Assembly: GCF_026241095.1 (NCBI RefSeq)
Contig: NZ_JAPFGB010000027.1
Location: forward strand, 20,547 to 84,546
Direction: 5' to 3'
Source of the DNA: Saccharopolyspora sp. NFXS83
Lineage (GTDB): Bacteria > Actinomycetota > Actinomycetes > Mycobacteriales > Pseudonocardiaceae
Length of the DNA stretch: 64,000 nt
How positions within the stretch are numbered: the stretch's first letter is position 1; each line of letters opens with the position of its first letter. This document shows, one piece after another, positions 38,410 through 47,931 of this stretch. A program made the position numbers and the translations under genes. Under the pieces are notes generated by a model that had not been told where the DNA came from, searched no databases, and saw nothing but the letters and a program-made list of their open reading frames with translations.

Positions 38410-41400
38410 TCAGACCCTTTCGACGCCGACCGACACGGCGACGCCGTCACCGACGCTGCCCGCGAAGCCGCCCTCGGCCGCCCCGGGTTCCACGGCGTCC
38501 GCCAGCGTCTCCGCGGCGATGAACTCCCGGTGCGCGTCGACCGCGGCCAGCACCTCCGCCGGGGCGGAGATCGCGACGCGGATCCGGTCGGAGACCTCGA
38601 ATCCGGCGTCCCGGCGCGCCTGCTGCACGACCCGGACCACGTCGCGCGCGACGCCCTCCGCCGCCAGCTCCGGGGTGACCGCGCAGTCCAGCACCACCAG
38701 CCCGCTCCCGCCCGGCAGCGCCGCCGCGGCCCCGTCGTCGGTGGACACCAGGCGCTCGGTGAACTCGCCGTCCTGCAGCTCGGTCCCATCGGCCACCACC
38801 GCGCCCGCCGGCGTGCGGGTCCAGTTCCCGGACTTCACCGCCTTGATCACGCGCTGGACGTCCTTGCCCAGGCGCGGCCCTGCGGCGCGGGCGTTCACCG
38901 CGATCTCGAACCGGCCGTGCGCGGCCACGTCGGTGGTCAGCTCCACTTCCTTGACGTTGACCTCGTCGCGCACCAGGTCGGCGAACGGCCGCAGCGATTC
39001 CGCCTCCGGCACCGCCACCACGAGCTTCGCCAGCGGCAGCCGCACCCGCAGCGTGTTCGCCTTGCGCAGCGCCAGCGCCGACGAGCACACCTGCCGCACC
39101 CGGTCCATCGCCGAGACCAGCGCCGGGTCGGCGGGCAGTTCGTCGACCAGCGGCCAGTCCGCGAGGTGCACCGACCGGCCGCCGGTGAGCCCGCGCCACA
39201 CGGCTTCCGCGGTCAGCGGCAGCAGCGGCGCCACGACTCGGCTGACCACTTCCAGCACGGTGTGCAGCGTGTCCACCGCGTCGGCGTCGCCCGCCCAGAA
39301 CCGGTCGCGGGAGCGCCGCACGTACCAGTTCGTGAGCACCTCCAGGAAGTCCCGGACGCTGCCGCAGGCGCTCGCCAGGTCGAAGGAGTCCATCGCGGCC
39401 TGCACGTCGCCGACCAGTTCGTGCGTCTTGGCCAGCACGTAGCGGTCCAGCACGTGCGTGCTGTCCGTGCGGCGCTCGCCCTCGACGCCTTCGGCGTTCG
39501 CGTACAGCGCCAGGAAGTACCACGAGTTCCACAGCGGTAGCACCGCTTGGCGCACCGCGTCCCGGATGCCGCGTTCGGTGACCACCAGGTCACCGCCGCG
39601 CAGGATCGGGCTCGACATCAGGAACCAGCGCATCGCGTCGGAGCCGTCCCGGTCGAACACCTCGTTGACGTCCGGGTAGTTGCGCTTCGACTTCGACATC
39701 TTCATGCCGTCGTCGCCGAGCACGATGCCGTGCGCGGCCACGTTGGAGAACGCCGGGCGGTCGAACAGCGCCGTGGCCAGCACGTGCAACGTGTAGAACC
39801 AGCCGCGGGTCTGCCCGTTGTACTCGACGATGAAGTCGCCCGGGTAGTGGTGCTCGAACCATTCGGCGTTGTCGAACGGGTAGTGCACCTGCGCGAACGG
39901 CATCGCACCGGACTCGAACCAGCAGTCCAGCACCTCCGGCACCCGGCGCATCGTGGACGCGCCCGACGGGTCGTCCGGGTTGGGCCGGGTCAGCTCGTCG
40001 ATGTTCGGCCGGTGCAGATCCGCCGGCCGCACCCCGAAGTCGCGTTCCAGCTCGTCCAGCGAGCCGTACACGTCGGTGCGCGGGAACGCCGGATCGTCGG
40101 AGACCCACACGGGCAGCGGCGAACCCCAGTACCGGTTCCGCGAGATGTTCCAGTCCCTGGCGTTCGACAGCCACTTGCCGAACTGCCCGTCCCGGATGTG
40201 CGACGGAACCCAGTTGATCTGCTGGTTGAGCTCGACCATCCGGTCCCGGAACTGGGTCACGCCCACGAACCAGGAGGACACCGCGCGCTGGATCAGCGCG
40301 TTGTCGCAGCGCCAGCAGTGCGGGTACGGGTGGTCGTAGGTCTCGTGCCGCAGCAGCAGCCCGGACTCCTTGAGGTCCCGGATAATCGGCTTGTTCGCCT
40401 CGAACACCTGCAGGCCCTCGTAGGGCGCCACTTCGGAGGTGAACTTGCCGTGCGCGTCGACCGGGACCACCGGCTCGATGCCGTGCGCATCGGTGACGAG
40501 CTTGTCGTCCTCACCGAAGGCGGGCGCGATGTGCACGATGCCGGTGCCGTCCTCGGTGGTGACGTAGTCCGCCGCCAGCACCTGGTGGGCGTTGGTGTGC
40601 CCCGCGAAGAAGTCGAACGGCGGCCGGTAGGTCGTGCCCAGCAGTTCGCTGCCCGTGAGCCGGGCGACCACGCGGTCCGCCACGTCCTCGCCCAGCTCCC
40701 GCGCGTACGCGCTCAGCCGGGCCTCGGCGAGCACGTAGCGCTCGGCGCCCTGTCCCGGCTCGACCAGCACGTAATCCACGTCCGGGTGCACGGCGGCGGC
40801 CAGGTTCGACGGCAGCGTCCACGGGGTCGTCGTCCACACCAGCGCCAGCGCGCCGTCGAACGCCTTGCCGGGCGCGGTGAGCCGCAGTCCCACGGTCACG
40901 GCGGGGTCCTGGCGCTGCCGGTAGGTGTCGTCCATCCGCGTCTCGGTGTTCGACAGCGGCGTCTCGCAGCGCCAGCAGTACCAGAGCACCCGGAAGCCCT
41001 CGTAGATCAGACCCTTGTCCCACAGGGTCTTGAACGCCCACATGACGCTTTCCATGTAGTCGAGGTCGAGCGTCTTGTAGTCGTTGTCGAAGTCCACCCA
41101 GCGCGCCTGGCGGGTGACGTAGTCCTCCCACTCGCCGGTGTAGCGCAGCACCGAGGCGCGGCAGGCGTCGTTGAACTCGGCGACGCCCATCGTCTCGATC
41201 TCGGACTTGGACGTGATGCCGAGCTGCTTCTCCGCCTCGACCTCGGCGGGCAGCCCGTGGCAGTCCCAGCCGAACCGCCGCTCCACCCGGCGTCCGCGCA
41301 TCGTCTGGTAGCGCGGCACCGCGTCCTTCACGTACCCGGTGAGCAGGTGCCCGTAGTGCGGCAGGCCGTTCGCGAAGGGCGGGCCGTCGTAGAAGACGAA

Positions 41401-41613
41401 CTCGTTCGAACCGCGGGTTCCGGCTTCCCGCGCCTGAACGCTCTCCTGGAACGTCTTGTCCCCGGACCAGAAGTCCAGCACTTCCCGCTCGATCTGCGGG
41501 AACGACGGTTGCGCGGCGACGCCACGTTCTGGGGCCGGGCGCTCCTGATCCGGGCGCTCCTGGGCAGTGCCCTCGGCGGACGTGCCGCCGAAGCGGACCT
41601 TCGGATAAGCCAT
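38410..41613 (-). CDS. ileS: Isoleucyl-tRNA synthetase, long (IleS2-like) type
   Basis: 1067 residues. Class I signatures: the HIGH box as HYGH (86-89) in [16 protein letters not shown], and KMSKS at 638-642. The editing domain is present ([14 protein letters not shown]...[15 protein letters not shown]), as is the C-terminal anticodon region. The length and PHYGH context place it with the eukaryote-like type, which is typical of actinobacteria and includes pseudomonic-acid-tolerant enzymes. ATG 41613 is 10 nt after AGGAG. The leader is a T-box, so uncharged tRNA-Ile should induce it. Confidence 0.97.
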   Translation of the reverse strand: MAYPKVRFGGTSAEGTAQERPDQERPAPERGVAAQPSFPQIEREVLDFWSGDKTFQESVQAREAGTRGSNEFVFYDGPPFANGLPHYGHLLTGYVKDAVPRYQTMRGRRVERRFGWDCHGLPAEVEAEKQLGITSKSEIETMGVAEFNDACRASVLRYTGEWEDYVTRQARWVDFDNDYKTLDLDYMESVMWAFKTLWDKGLIYEGFRVLWYCWRCETPLSNTETRMDDTYRQRQDPAVTVGLRLTAPGKAFDGALALVWTTTPWTLPSNLAAAVHPDVDYVLVEPGQGAERYVLAEARLSAYARELGEDVADRVVARLTGSELLGTTYRPPFDFFAGHTNAHQVLAADYVTTEDGTGIVHIAPAFGEDDKLVTDAHGIEPVVPVDAHGKFTSEVAPYEGLQVFEANKPIIRDLKESGLLLRHETYDHPYPHCWRCDNALIQRAVSSWFVGVTQFRDRMVELNQQINWVPSHIRDGQFGKWLSNARDWNISRNRYWGSPLPVWVSDDPAFPRTDVYGSLDELERDFGVRPADLHRPNIDELTRPNPDDPSGASTMRRVPEVLDCWFESGAMPFAQVHYPFDNAEWFEHHYPGDFIVEYNGQTRGWFYTLHVLATALFDRPAFSNVAAHGIVLGDDGMKMSKSKRNYPDVNEVFDRDGSDAMRWFLMSSPILRGGDLVVTERGIRDAVRQAVLPLWNSWYFLALYANAEGVEGERRTDSTHVLDRYVLAKTHELVGDVQAAMDSFDLASACGSVRDFLEVLTNWYVRRSRDRFWAGDADAVDTLHTVLEVVSRVVAPLLPLTAEAVWRGLTGGRSVHLADWPLVDELPADPALVSAMDRVRQVCSSALALRKANTLRVRLPLAKLVVAVPEAESLRPFADLVRDEVNVKEVELTTDVAAHGRFEIAVNARAAGPRLGKDVQRVIKAVKSGNWTRTPAGAVVADGTELQDGEFTERLVSTDDGAAAALPGGSGLVVLDCAVTPELAAEGVARDVVRVVQQARRDAGFEVSDRIRVAISAPAEVLAAVDAHREFIAAETLADAVEPGAAEGGFAGSVGDGVAVSVGVERV

Positions 41614-41718
41614 CGCGGGTGTACTCCTCGCCGGTGTGTCGTCATCAGCCGCACGGGCATCCTGACTCGATGCCCACACGGGGACGACACGGCGCGCGAC
41701 CGAACCGGCCACCCGCGT

Positions 41719-41913
41719 CCCGCGGTACCACCCCGCTTGCCGCCGCTGCTCGCGACGGCCACTCGTTGCCGGCTGTGACGGGCCGGACCCGTCCGGTTCT
41801 ACTGGGGCGACCGCGAGGCGCGGTGCACCCGTTCTTCCGGAAGCTCCCCGGTGATGGCCGGATCAACGCTGAATGCGGGCCGGCCGCTCCCCGGCGACCA
41901 GCCCGCATTCAGC
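41719..41913 (-). promoter_or_regulatory. T-box leader of ileS (actinobacterial translational type)
   Basis: Reading on the minus strand: a 13-bp stem GCTGAATGCGGGC / GCCCGCATTCAGC (41913-41868), then GGCCATCACC carrying the Ile specifier ATC (41855-41853), the conserved linker GGAGCTTCCGGAAGAAC (41847-41831), and the T-box core GGGGTGGTACCGCGGG (41734-41719) that pairs with the tRNA acceptor end. No terminator with a T-run follows. A stem GTGTCGTC/GACGACAC lies between the T-box and the AGGAG of ileS, fitting control of ribosome access as known for actinobacterial ileS. Confidence 0.9.
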
Positions 41914-41973
41914 ATAACCATCCGATGCCACCTGTTTTCCGCGACCACCGGTAACGCCCCTCGCCGCGAGATC

Positions 41974-41995
41974 AGGTGTCCAGGGCCCTGGACAC
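41974..41995 (-). terminator. 22-bp perfect palindrome, likely terminator of the wag31-side operon
   Basis: GGTGTCCAGGG followed directly by its complement CCCTGGACACC. It folds as a 9-bp stem with a GGCC loop, 22 nt after the stop of the membrane-protein gene and before the T-box leader. Terminator is most likely; a protein operator is possible because there is no loop in the DNA form. Confidence 0.65.
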
Positions 41996-42017
41996 CCGCT
42001 CGGCGTTCGGGCCGATC

Positions 42018-42497
42018 TCAGCGCGCGGCGCGCGCCTGACCCGCCAGCACCGCGTCCGGGGTGCATCGGGCGCACGCGGTGAAGCCCAATTCCCTGGCTT
42101 CACGCACCGGCAAGCCCTGCACCTCCAGGTCGCCGAGCCACTGACAGCTCGACAGGTGGTAGCGGGGGCGTTCGTCGACCACCACGACCTCGTCGTCCGA
42201 TTCGGACACCAGCAGCGCGTCCGCCGCGTCGGTGTCCTCCTCGTCCGGCTCGTCGTGCTCGGCGGTGTCGTCGTCGGCATGCGCCGTCGAGTCCTGCCCC
42301 GCCTCACCCTCGGTCACCGGTTCCGGCGACGACGAGCTCGCTTCCCGTCGCCGCCGAATCCGCTGCACCACGAGCAACGCCGCGGCCAGCACGCTGAGCA
42401 GTACCGACAGCCACGCCCATTCGGGATGGTCCATCAGCACCGACGTCACCAGCACGCCACCGGCCGCCAGGACCAGGAACAGCACTACCAACAACAC
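42018..42497 (-). CDS. Membrane protein with C-terminal Cys/His cluster
   Basis: 159 residues from GTG 42497, with AAGGAG 8 nt upstream. Two N-terminal membrane helices (VLLVVLFLVLAAGGVLVTSVL and WLSVLLSVLAAALLVV) are followed by an Arg-rich stop-transfer segment, a very acidic linker (DDDTAEHDEPDEEDTDAAD) and a C-terminal module YHLSSCQWL...GFTACARC. The H-x3-C...C-x2-C spacing resembles the metal-binding cap of Ada-like or nuclease-associated zinc modules. The fold is inferred and unproven. It lies between wag31 and ileS, where many actinobacteria place a DksA-type zinc protein. Confidence 0.75.
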   Translation of the reverse strand: MLLVVLFLVLAAGGVLVTSVLMDHPEWAWLSVLLSVLAAALLVVQRIRRRREASSSSPEPVTEGEAGQDSTAHADDDTAEHDEPDEEDTDAADALLVSESDDEVVVVDERPRYHLSSCQWLGDLEVQGLPVREARELGFTACARCTPDAVLAGQARAAR

Positions 42498-42612
42498 GCC
42501 GAAATCTCCTTCACCGCACCGTCCGGGGACCCCCTTGTCCCCTCCGCAGCTCGCCGCCGGCGGCACCCCTGCCGCGCGGCGGTTCGAGGCCGGCGGATCC
42601 GGTCACCGACCG

Positions 42613-43440
42613 CTAGCCGGCTTCGGCGGCGCGTGCTCCGAAGCTGTAGGTGTTCTGCTGGCCCGCCGAACGGCTTCCGCTCTCGGCGGGTGCCGCCGAT
42701 CCGCGGTCCTGCAGCTCACGCAGCTGCGACTCCAGGTAGGTCTGCAGCCTGGTGCGGTACTCGCGCTCGAACGTGCGCAAGGTGTCGATCTTCTTCTCCA
42801 GCGCGTTCTTCTCCTGGGTGATGTTCCCCATCACCTCGGCGTGCTTGCGCTGCGCGTCGCGTTCCAGACCGGCGGCCTTCTCCCGGGCCTGCCGCTCCAG
42901 CGTCTCGGCCCGGGTGCGGGCGTCGTTGAGCATCGTCTCGGCCCGGGTGCGGGCCTCGTTGACCATGCTGTCGGACTTCGACCGGGCGTCCGAGAGCAAC
43001 TGCTCGGACTTGGTGCGGGCCTCGGAGAGCATGCCGTCGGCCTCGGCCTTGGCTTCGCCGGTGAGCCGGTCCGCCATCTCCTGGGCGAGCCCCAGGACCT
43101 TGGCCGCCTGCACGTGGTGATCACCCCCCGGCGAGGTCTGCTCGGCCGCGGTGGGAGCCGGGACCGGCGCGAGCCGGCGCGGTTCCTCCACCGGAGCGGG
43201 GGCGGCGGGAACCGCGGACGCCTGACTGCGGGCGTCATCGAGGTCGACCTGCGCGGTCTGCAGCTGGTTCTCCAGCTGCTCCATCTGGCTGCGCAGATCG
43301 TTGTTCTCCTCCACCAACCGAGCGAGCTCGGCTTCAACCAGGTCGAGGAACGCGTCCACCTCGTCCTCGTTGTAACCGCGCTTCCCAATCGGCGGTTTAC
43401 TGAACGCGACGTTATGCACGTCGGCGGGGGTCAGGCCCAC
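42613..43440 (-). CDS. wag31: DivIVA/Wag31 polar growth protein
   Basis: 275 residues. The N-terminal DivIVA membrane-binding domain ([44 protein letters not shown]) ends in a first coiled coil. A Pro/Ala linker (about 77-100) and a long second coiled coil with repeated EARTKSE/DARSKSD/EARTRAE heptads (about 115-240) follow, then a disordered tail. It assembles at cell poles and directs peptidoglycan and arabinogalactan synthesis in apically growing actinobacteria, and is essential in mycobacteria. GTG start preceded by GAGGTGA. Follows yggT. Confidence 0.97.
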   Translation of the reverse strand: MGLTPADVHNVAFSKPPIGKRGYNEDEVDAFLDLVEAELARLVEENNDLRSQMEQLENQLQTAQVDLDDARSQASAVPAAPAPVEEPRRLAPVPAPTAAEQTSPGGDHHVQAAKVLGLAQEMADRLTGEAKAEADGMLSEARTKSEQLLSDARSKSDSMVNEARTRAETMLNDARTRAETLERQAREKAAGLERDAQRKHAEVMGNITQEKNALEKKIDTLRTFEREYRTRLQTYLESQLRELQDRGSAAPAESGSRSAGQQNTYSFGARAAEAG

Positions 43441-43487
43441 AAGATCACCTCACGCACTCTTCGGCTGCGGGTCACCCGGGTTCCCCG

Positions 43488-43787
43488 TTACCCGGACTGC
43501 GCCCATAGTTTCAACAGCAGCTGCATCAGTATGAACACAACCAGCAGCAGCACCATAATGGATAGGTCCAGCCCTACACCGCCGATCCGGACCGTCGGGA
43601 TCACCCGACGCAGCAGCCGGATCGGCGGGTCGGTCACTGTGTAGATGCTCTCCAACGCGATTGCAACCCCTCCAGCGGGGCGCCAGTCGCGAGCGAACAC
43701 CCGGACGAGCTCGATCACGATACGGGCCGTGAGCAGCAGCCAGAAGAAGAAGACCGCGTAATAAAGGACGATCAGCGCCAGTTCCAC
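43488..43787 (-). CDS. yggT: YggT-family membrane protein
   Basis: 99 residues with two membrane segments (IVLYYAVFFFWLLLTARIVIELV and LSIMVLLLVVFILMQLLLKL) around the conserved IYTVTDPPIRLLRRVIPTVRIGG. YggT proteins accompany sepF and divIVA in Gram-positive division clusters. Their biochemical role is unclear (osmotic or division-linked). GTG 43787 lies 19 bp after sepF. Confidence 0.93.
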   Translation of the reverse strand: MELALIVLYYAVFFFWLLLTARIVIELVRVFARDWRPAGGVAIALESIYTVTDPPIRLLRRVIPTVRIGGVGLDLSIMVLLLVVFILMQLLLKLWAQSG

Positions 43788-43806
43788 AGCTCAACTCTGC
43801 CACCGG

Positions 43807-44454
43807 TCAGCCGTAGTTGAAAAAGGCACCCTCGGCCAAGCGGCGCTTGTCCTCGGCTGCGACGTCCACGTTGGGCGGTGAGAGCAAGAACACCCGGTTG
43901 GTCACCTTCTCGATCGAACCGCGCATCGCGAAGGCCAGACCTGCGGCGAAGTCGACCAGACGCTTCGCGTCCGCTTCGTCCATCTCCGTCAGGTTCATGA
44001 TCACCGGAGTGCCGTCCCGGTACTGCTCCCCGATCGTGCGGGCCTCGCTGTAGCTGCGAGGATGCAGAGTTGTGATCTTGCTCAAGTTGAAGTGGCTTCC
44101 GGTGTCGGTGACCGCGCGCAGCCGGGATACGGACTCCCGCTCCGCGGCGGTCCGCGCCGCCGTCTCCGGCGACCACTGCCTGCGCGGCGGCTTGACCTCG
44201 CGGTATTCCTCGCCGCGGTGGCCGGTTTCCCGGCGCGGCACGTCCCGGTTGCCGTGCTCGTCGAATCCTTGGTCCGCCTCGGCCTCGTCCTGGTAGCCAC
44301 CGCGCACCCCGACACGCCGACGTCCACCGATCCGGTCCCCAGGCGAGTCGTACTCGTCGGCGTCCCCGTAGCGGTCGATGTCGTCGTCGAACTCGTCGAC
44401 TTCGTCGGCAGGCACCATGCCGAAGTAGGCCTTCAGCTTGTGCATCGTGCTCAT
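43807..44454 (-). CDS. sepF: Cell-division protein SepF
   Basis: 215 residues. The N-terminal amphipathic membrane anchor [15 protein letters not shown] is followed by an acidic and then basic unstructured linker (about 17-125). The globular SepF domain runs from about 130 to 215 ([32 protein letters not shown]...[29 protein letters not shown]). SepF tethers FtsZ to the membrane and is the main anchor in actinobacteria lacking FtsA. Starts at ATG 44454; yggS lies 70 bp upstream. Confidence 0.97.
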   Translation of the reverse strand: MSTMHKLKAYFGMVPADEVDEFDDDIDRYGDADEYDSPGDRIGGRRRVGVRGGYQDEAEADQGFDEHGNRDVPRRETGHRGEEYREVKPPRRQWSPETAARTAAERESVSRLRAVTDTGSHFNLSKITTLHPRSYSEARTIGEQYRDGTPVIMNLTEMDEADAKRLVDFAAGLAFAMRGSIEKVTNRVFLLSPPNVDVAAEDKRRLAEGAFFNYG

Positions 44455-44524
44455 CGGCGTGCCCTTCTTCCGCGACTCCTTCGAGCCGAGCGCGGTTCGA
44501 CCGGCTTTCGACCCTCCGCCCAGG

Positions 44525-45262
44525 CTACGGCGAGATTAGCCGTCGCCCTCCCAGCAGCGCCGTTCCGACACGCACCTGAGTGGAGCCGTGCGCCACAGCA
44601 CTCTCCAGATCACCGCTCATTCCCGCTGAGATCTCCCCAGCTTCGGGGAAGTCACGACGCAGCTGCGTAGCGATCAAGGAAAGTGTGTCGAACGCCACGC
44701 CCGGCTGGGTGGACTGAGGCGCTACCGCCATCACTCCGCGCAACCGAAGTTCACTCGTCGTCGTGATGGCGGCGGCGAGCGGCAACACCTCGCCCGGCGC
44801 GCAGCCGCCCCGGCCCGCCGCCTCGTCCAGGTTCACCTGAACGAGAACTTCGAGCGGGCGTGTCCGCTCCCCCGCGTCGAGGGCGTTGCGGACGGCTCCG
44901 GACAGCGCGTCCACCAGCCGCGGGCTGTCCACCGACTCCACGACATCGGCCCAGCGGGCCACCGACCGCGCCTTGTTCCGCTGGAGCTGCCCGACCATGT
45001 GCCAGCGAGCGCCCGCGTCCGGGCGCAGCTCGTCGAACTCGGCGACCTTCGGCCGCGCCTCCTGCTCGCGGTTCTCCGCGAACGAGGTGAGCCCCAGATC
45101 GGCCAGCAGCGCCACGTCCCGCGCGGGGAAGGTCTTGGTCACCGCCAGCAGCTCGACGTCCTCCGCCGGCCGCCCCGCGGCAGCGCAGGCCGCGTCGAGG
45201 CGCTGGCGCACCTCGCTCAGCGACTCGGCCAGCTCCGCGCGGCGACAGTCGTCCTCGCTCAC
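44525..45262 (-). CDS. yggS: PLP homeostasis protein YggS/PROSC
   Basis: 245 residues, alanine-racemase-like TIM barrel without the C-terminal domain. The PLP lysine lies in [39 protein letters not shown] and [27 protein letters not shown] are conserved. It binds PLP and helps keep vitamin B6 and amino acid pools balanced. GTG 45262 overlaps the pgeF stop by 4 bp. Confidence 0.95.
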   Translation of the reverse strand: MSEDDCRRAELAESLSEVRQRLDAACAAAGRPAEDVELLAVTKTFPARDVALLADLGLTSFAENREQEARPKVAEFDELRPDAGARWHMVGQLQRNKARSVARWADVVESVDSPRLVDALSGAVRNALDAGERTRPLEVLVQVNLDEAAGRGGCAPGEVLPLAAAITTTSELRLRGVMAVAPQSTQPGVAFDTLSLIATQLRRDFPEAGEISAGMSGDLESAVAHGSTQVRVGTALLGGRRLISP

Positions 45263-45978
45263 GACTCCTCCTCCGGCTCCGCCCACACCACTGCCGCGAA
45301 TCTCCCCGTGCGAGGTCCGTCGCGGCGGTGGCTGAACAGCTCACGGGTCTCCATGGTGCACCGCGGATCAACCCCGATCTTCGCGATGCCCGCACCGGCC
45401 AGCTGCTCCCAGAGCCCGGCGCGCAGGTCCAGCCCGGGCGTGCCCTTGCGGGTGCGGCAGGCGCTGCCCGGCAAGTACTCCTCGACGTCGTCGCGCATCG
45501 CGGCGGGCACCTCGTAGCACCGGCCGCAGGCGGCGGGCCCGAGCAGCGCCTCGATGTCGTCGAGGCGGGCGCCCGCTTCCCGCATGGTCTTCAGCGCTTC
45601 CACGAGCACGCCCACCCGGGCGCCGACGCGTCCCGCGTGCACCGCGGACACCACCCCGGTGACCGGGTCGCCCAGCAGCACCGGCACGCAGTCCGCGGTC
45701 AGCGCCGCCAGCGCGAGGCGGGGCTGCGCGGTCACCAACGCGTCGGTGGCCTCCACCGGTTCCGGCTGCGGCCCGTCGACGAGCGCGGCGCTCTTGCCGT
45801 GGATCTGCTCCATCCAGACGAGCCGGCCGGATCCCAGGCCGATCCCGTCGGCGAGCTTGCGCTCGTTGGCGGCCAGCGCGGCGGGATCGTCACCGACCCG
45901 GCCGCCGAGGTTGAACGTGTCGAACGGCGGTGCCGAGCTGCCGCCTTCCCGCGTGGTGATCACGCGCCGGATCCGCAC
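45259..45978 (-). CDS. pgeF: Peptidoglycan editing factor PgeF (YfiH/laccase-domain)
   Basis: 239 residues from GTG 45978, 7 nt after GGGAG. The longer frame to 46050 adds unconserved residues. Multicopper-like CNF1/YfiH fold with the metal/catalytic residues in MEQIHGKSA, LTADCVPVLL and VSAVHAGRVG, plus GPAACGRCYEVP. PgeF removes L-Ser wrongly built into peptidoglycan precursors; older names are polyphenol oxidase or laccase. In the usual ftsZ-pgeF-yggS-sepF order, but separated from ftsZ by a strong hairpin. Confidence 0.94.
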   Translation of the reverse strand: MRIRRVITTREGGSSAPPFDTFNLGGRVGDDPAALAANERKLADGIGLGSGRLVWMEQIHGKSAALVDGPQPEPVEATDALVTAQPRLALAALTADCVPVLLGDPVTGVVSAVHAGRVGARVGVLVEALKTMREAGARLDDIEALLGPAACGRCYEVPAAMRDDVEEYLPGSACRTRKGTPGLDLRAGLWEQLAGAGIAKIGVDPRCTMETRELFSHRRDGPRTGRFAAVVWAEPEEES

Positions 45979-46066
45979 TCTGTCACTCCCGATCTCGAAG
46001 GTTCGTCGCCGACTGGGCGAAGTGCCGCCATGCGGCGGCGTGCTCCGCACCGGAGGCCGCGCACAT

Positions 46067-46104
46067 GAATGGGCACCGGGACGATGTCGTCCCGGTGCCC
46101 ATTC
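46067..46104 (-). terminator. Strong hairpin between ftsZ and pgeF
   Basis: Perfect 16-bp arms GAATGGGCACCGGGAC (46067-46082) and its complement (46089-46104), 6-nt loop. It lies 21 bp after the ftsZ stop, so most ftsZ transcription probably ends before pgeF. Confidence 0.8.
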
Positions 46105-46124
46105 TCGCCTACGCGCGCGGGCGA

Positions 46125-47489
46125 TCAGCGCCGCATGAACGGAGGAATGTCCACGTCGTCGTCGTTGTCGTCGGCGACCGGCACCGGGCGGGACGGCAGC
46201 TGGCCGCTCATGCCCTGGGTGCCGGTGTGCGACGGGTAGCCGCCGCTGGAACGGGTCGGCACCGACACGCCGGGCGTGCCGCCTTCGCCGTAGCCCTGGC
46301 GCGGCTCGTAGCTCTGCTGCTGGCCGTACTGCTCCCGCGGCTCGGGCCGCGGTGCGGGTGCGGGCGGCGGAGCCTGTTCCGCGGCGGGCTGGGCCGGCTG
46401 CGGGGCGCGGGCCGGGGGCGGTTCCGGCGCGGGCTCGCTGGTGCTGTCGACGACCTGGCCCTCGGTGATCTGCCCGGCTTCGCCACCGGCGACGGTGTCG
46501 CGCCCCCCGACCTTGGTCGGTTCGAGCTTCTTGTGCGTGGGTGCGCCCGCGTCGAATCCGGCGGCGATCACGGTGACCCGCACCTCGTCGCCGAGCGAGT
46601 CGTCGATCACCGTACCGAAGATGATGTTGGCTTCGGGGTGCGCGGATTCCTGCACCAGCGAGGCCGACTCGTTGATCTCGAACAGGCCGAGGTCGGAGCC
46701 GCCCGCTATGGCCAGCAGGACGCCGTGCGCGCCTTCCATCGAGGCTTCCAGCAGCGGCGAGTTGATCGCCTTCTGCGCGGCCTGCACGGCTCTGCCCTCC
46801 CCGCGCGCGGAGCCGATGCCCATCAAGGCGCTGCCCGCCCCGGACATGACGCTCTTGACGTCGGCGAAGTCGAGGTTGATCAGACCCGGCGTGGTGATCA
46901 GGTCGGTGATGCCCTGCACACCGGACAGCAGCACCTCGTCCGCGGAGCGGAAGGCGTCCATCAGGCTGACCCCGATGTCGCCGAGCTGCAGCAGCCGGTC
47001 GTTCGGGATCACGATGAGCGTGTCGCAGCAGTCGCGGAGTTCCTTGATCCCCTGCTCGGCCTGGTTGGCCCGGCGCTTGCCCTCGAACGAGAACGGCCGG
47101 GTGACCACGCCGATGGTCAGCGCGCCGAGCTTGCGCGCGACGTCGGCGATCACGGGGGCGCCACCGGTGCCGGTGCCACCGCCTTCGCCTGCGGTCACGA
47201 ACACCATGTCGGCGCCCTTGAGGACCTCTTCGATCTCTTCCTTGTGGTCCTCGGCGGCCTTGTGCCCGACCTCGGGGGCGGCGCCTGCGCCGAGTCCTCG
47301 GGTCAGCTCGCGGCCGATGTCCAGTTTGACGTCGGCATCGGACATGAGCAGGGCCTGGGCGTCGGTGTTCACCGCGATGAACTCGACGCCCTTGAGCCCG
47401 ACCTCGATCATGCGGTTCACGGCGTTGACACCGCCGCCGCCGATGCCGACGACCTTGATCACCGCTAGATAGTTGTGCGGGGGCGTCAT
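46125..47489 (-). CDS. ftsZ: Cell-division GTPase FtsZ
   Basis: 454 residues from ATG 47489. The N-terminal GTPase domain has the tubulin signature in [21 protein letters not shown], preceded by [37 protein letters not shown]. The T7 loop reads [15 protein letters not shown] proline-rich linker (about 325-440) leads to the conserved tail DIPPFMRR, which binds SepF/FtsW. It forms the Z-ring. Unlike in most relatives, ftsQ is not next to it: the upstream neighbour is a 442-bp gap and a divergent SDR gene, so ftsZ must use its own promoter. Confidence 0.98.
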   Translation of the reverse strand: MTPPHNYLAVIKVVGIGGGGVNAVNRMIEVGLKGVEFIAVNTDAQALLMSDADVKLDIGRELTRGLGAGAAPEVGHKAAEDHKEEIEEVLKGADMVFVTAGEGGGTGTGGAPVIADVARKLGALTIGVVTRPFSFEGKRRANQAEQGIKELRDCCDTLIVIPNDRLLQLGDIGVSLMDAFRSADEVLLSGVQGITDLITTPGLINLDFADVKSVMSGAGSALMGIGSARGEGRAVQAAQKAINSPLLEASMEGAHGVLLAIAGGSDLGLFEINESASLVQESAHPEANIIFGTVIDDSLGDEVRVTVIAAGFDAGAPTHKKLEPTKVGGRDTVAGGEAGQITEGQVVDSTSEPAPEPPPARAPQPAQPAAEQAPPPAPAPRPEPREQYGQQQSYEPRQGYGEGGTPGVSVPTRSSGGYPSHTGTQGMSGQLPSRPVPVADDNDDDVDIPPFMRR

Positions 47490-47931
47490 CGGGTCCGCCT
47501 TCCTGATCGTGGCTGAGCGCTCTGCGTTGCTCGGACCGCCGCGGGTGCGGTCACCGTGGGAACCGGACAGGTGTCCGGAGTCGGCACGGGCACCGGCCGT
47601 TGCCGGGATGTTCCCGTGCGAGCACAAGATCGAAACGCGGTCAACCCCGTACCCGGTGCGGACCGTAGGCTTGCCCGCGCCACCGCGTCCAGCAGCCACG
47701 CCGGGAGCTCTCCCAGGTGTGTCATGCCACCCACGTCGCAGATCCGCCTCGACCGTCGTTCTCGCCTGCGCGGTGATCCACGTCCGCGATCACCACCGTT
47801 CACCGTACCGCGCGCTCCGGCGCGCCGGGCGGCCCACTCGAAAACAATGGCGAGGAAATCCCGACGGCGGTTGTCCGGATTCATCGCGAGCATCGGTCGA
47901 GCAGGTGGAACTCCGACGAGGGAGCACGACG
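47490..47931. other. 442-bp divergent gap ftsZ / SDR
   Basis: No confident gene. It must contain the ftsZ promoter(s) and those of the plus-strand SDR gene. A minus-strand frame (about 47.5-47.9 kb) gives an Arg-rich product without family features that runs into ftsZ in another frame. No remnant of ftsQ or of an insertion sequence was recognised. Confidence 0.5.

Noticed and set aside
47490..47893. Minus-strand Arg-rich frame ahead of ftsZ, considered as a leftover gene
   Set aside because: It runs into ftsZ in another frame and shows no domain or ribosome site; the composition is what high-GC non-coding frames give.
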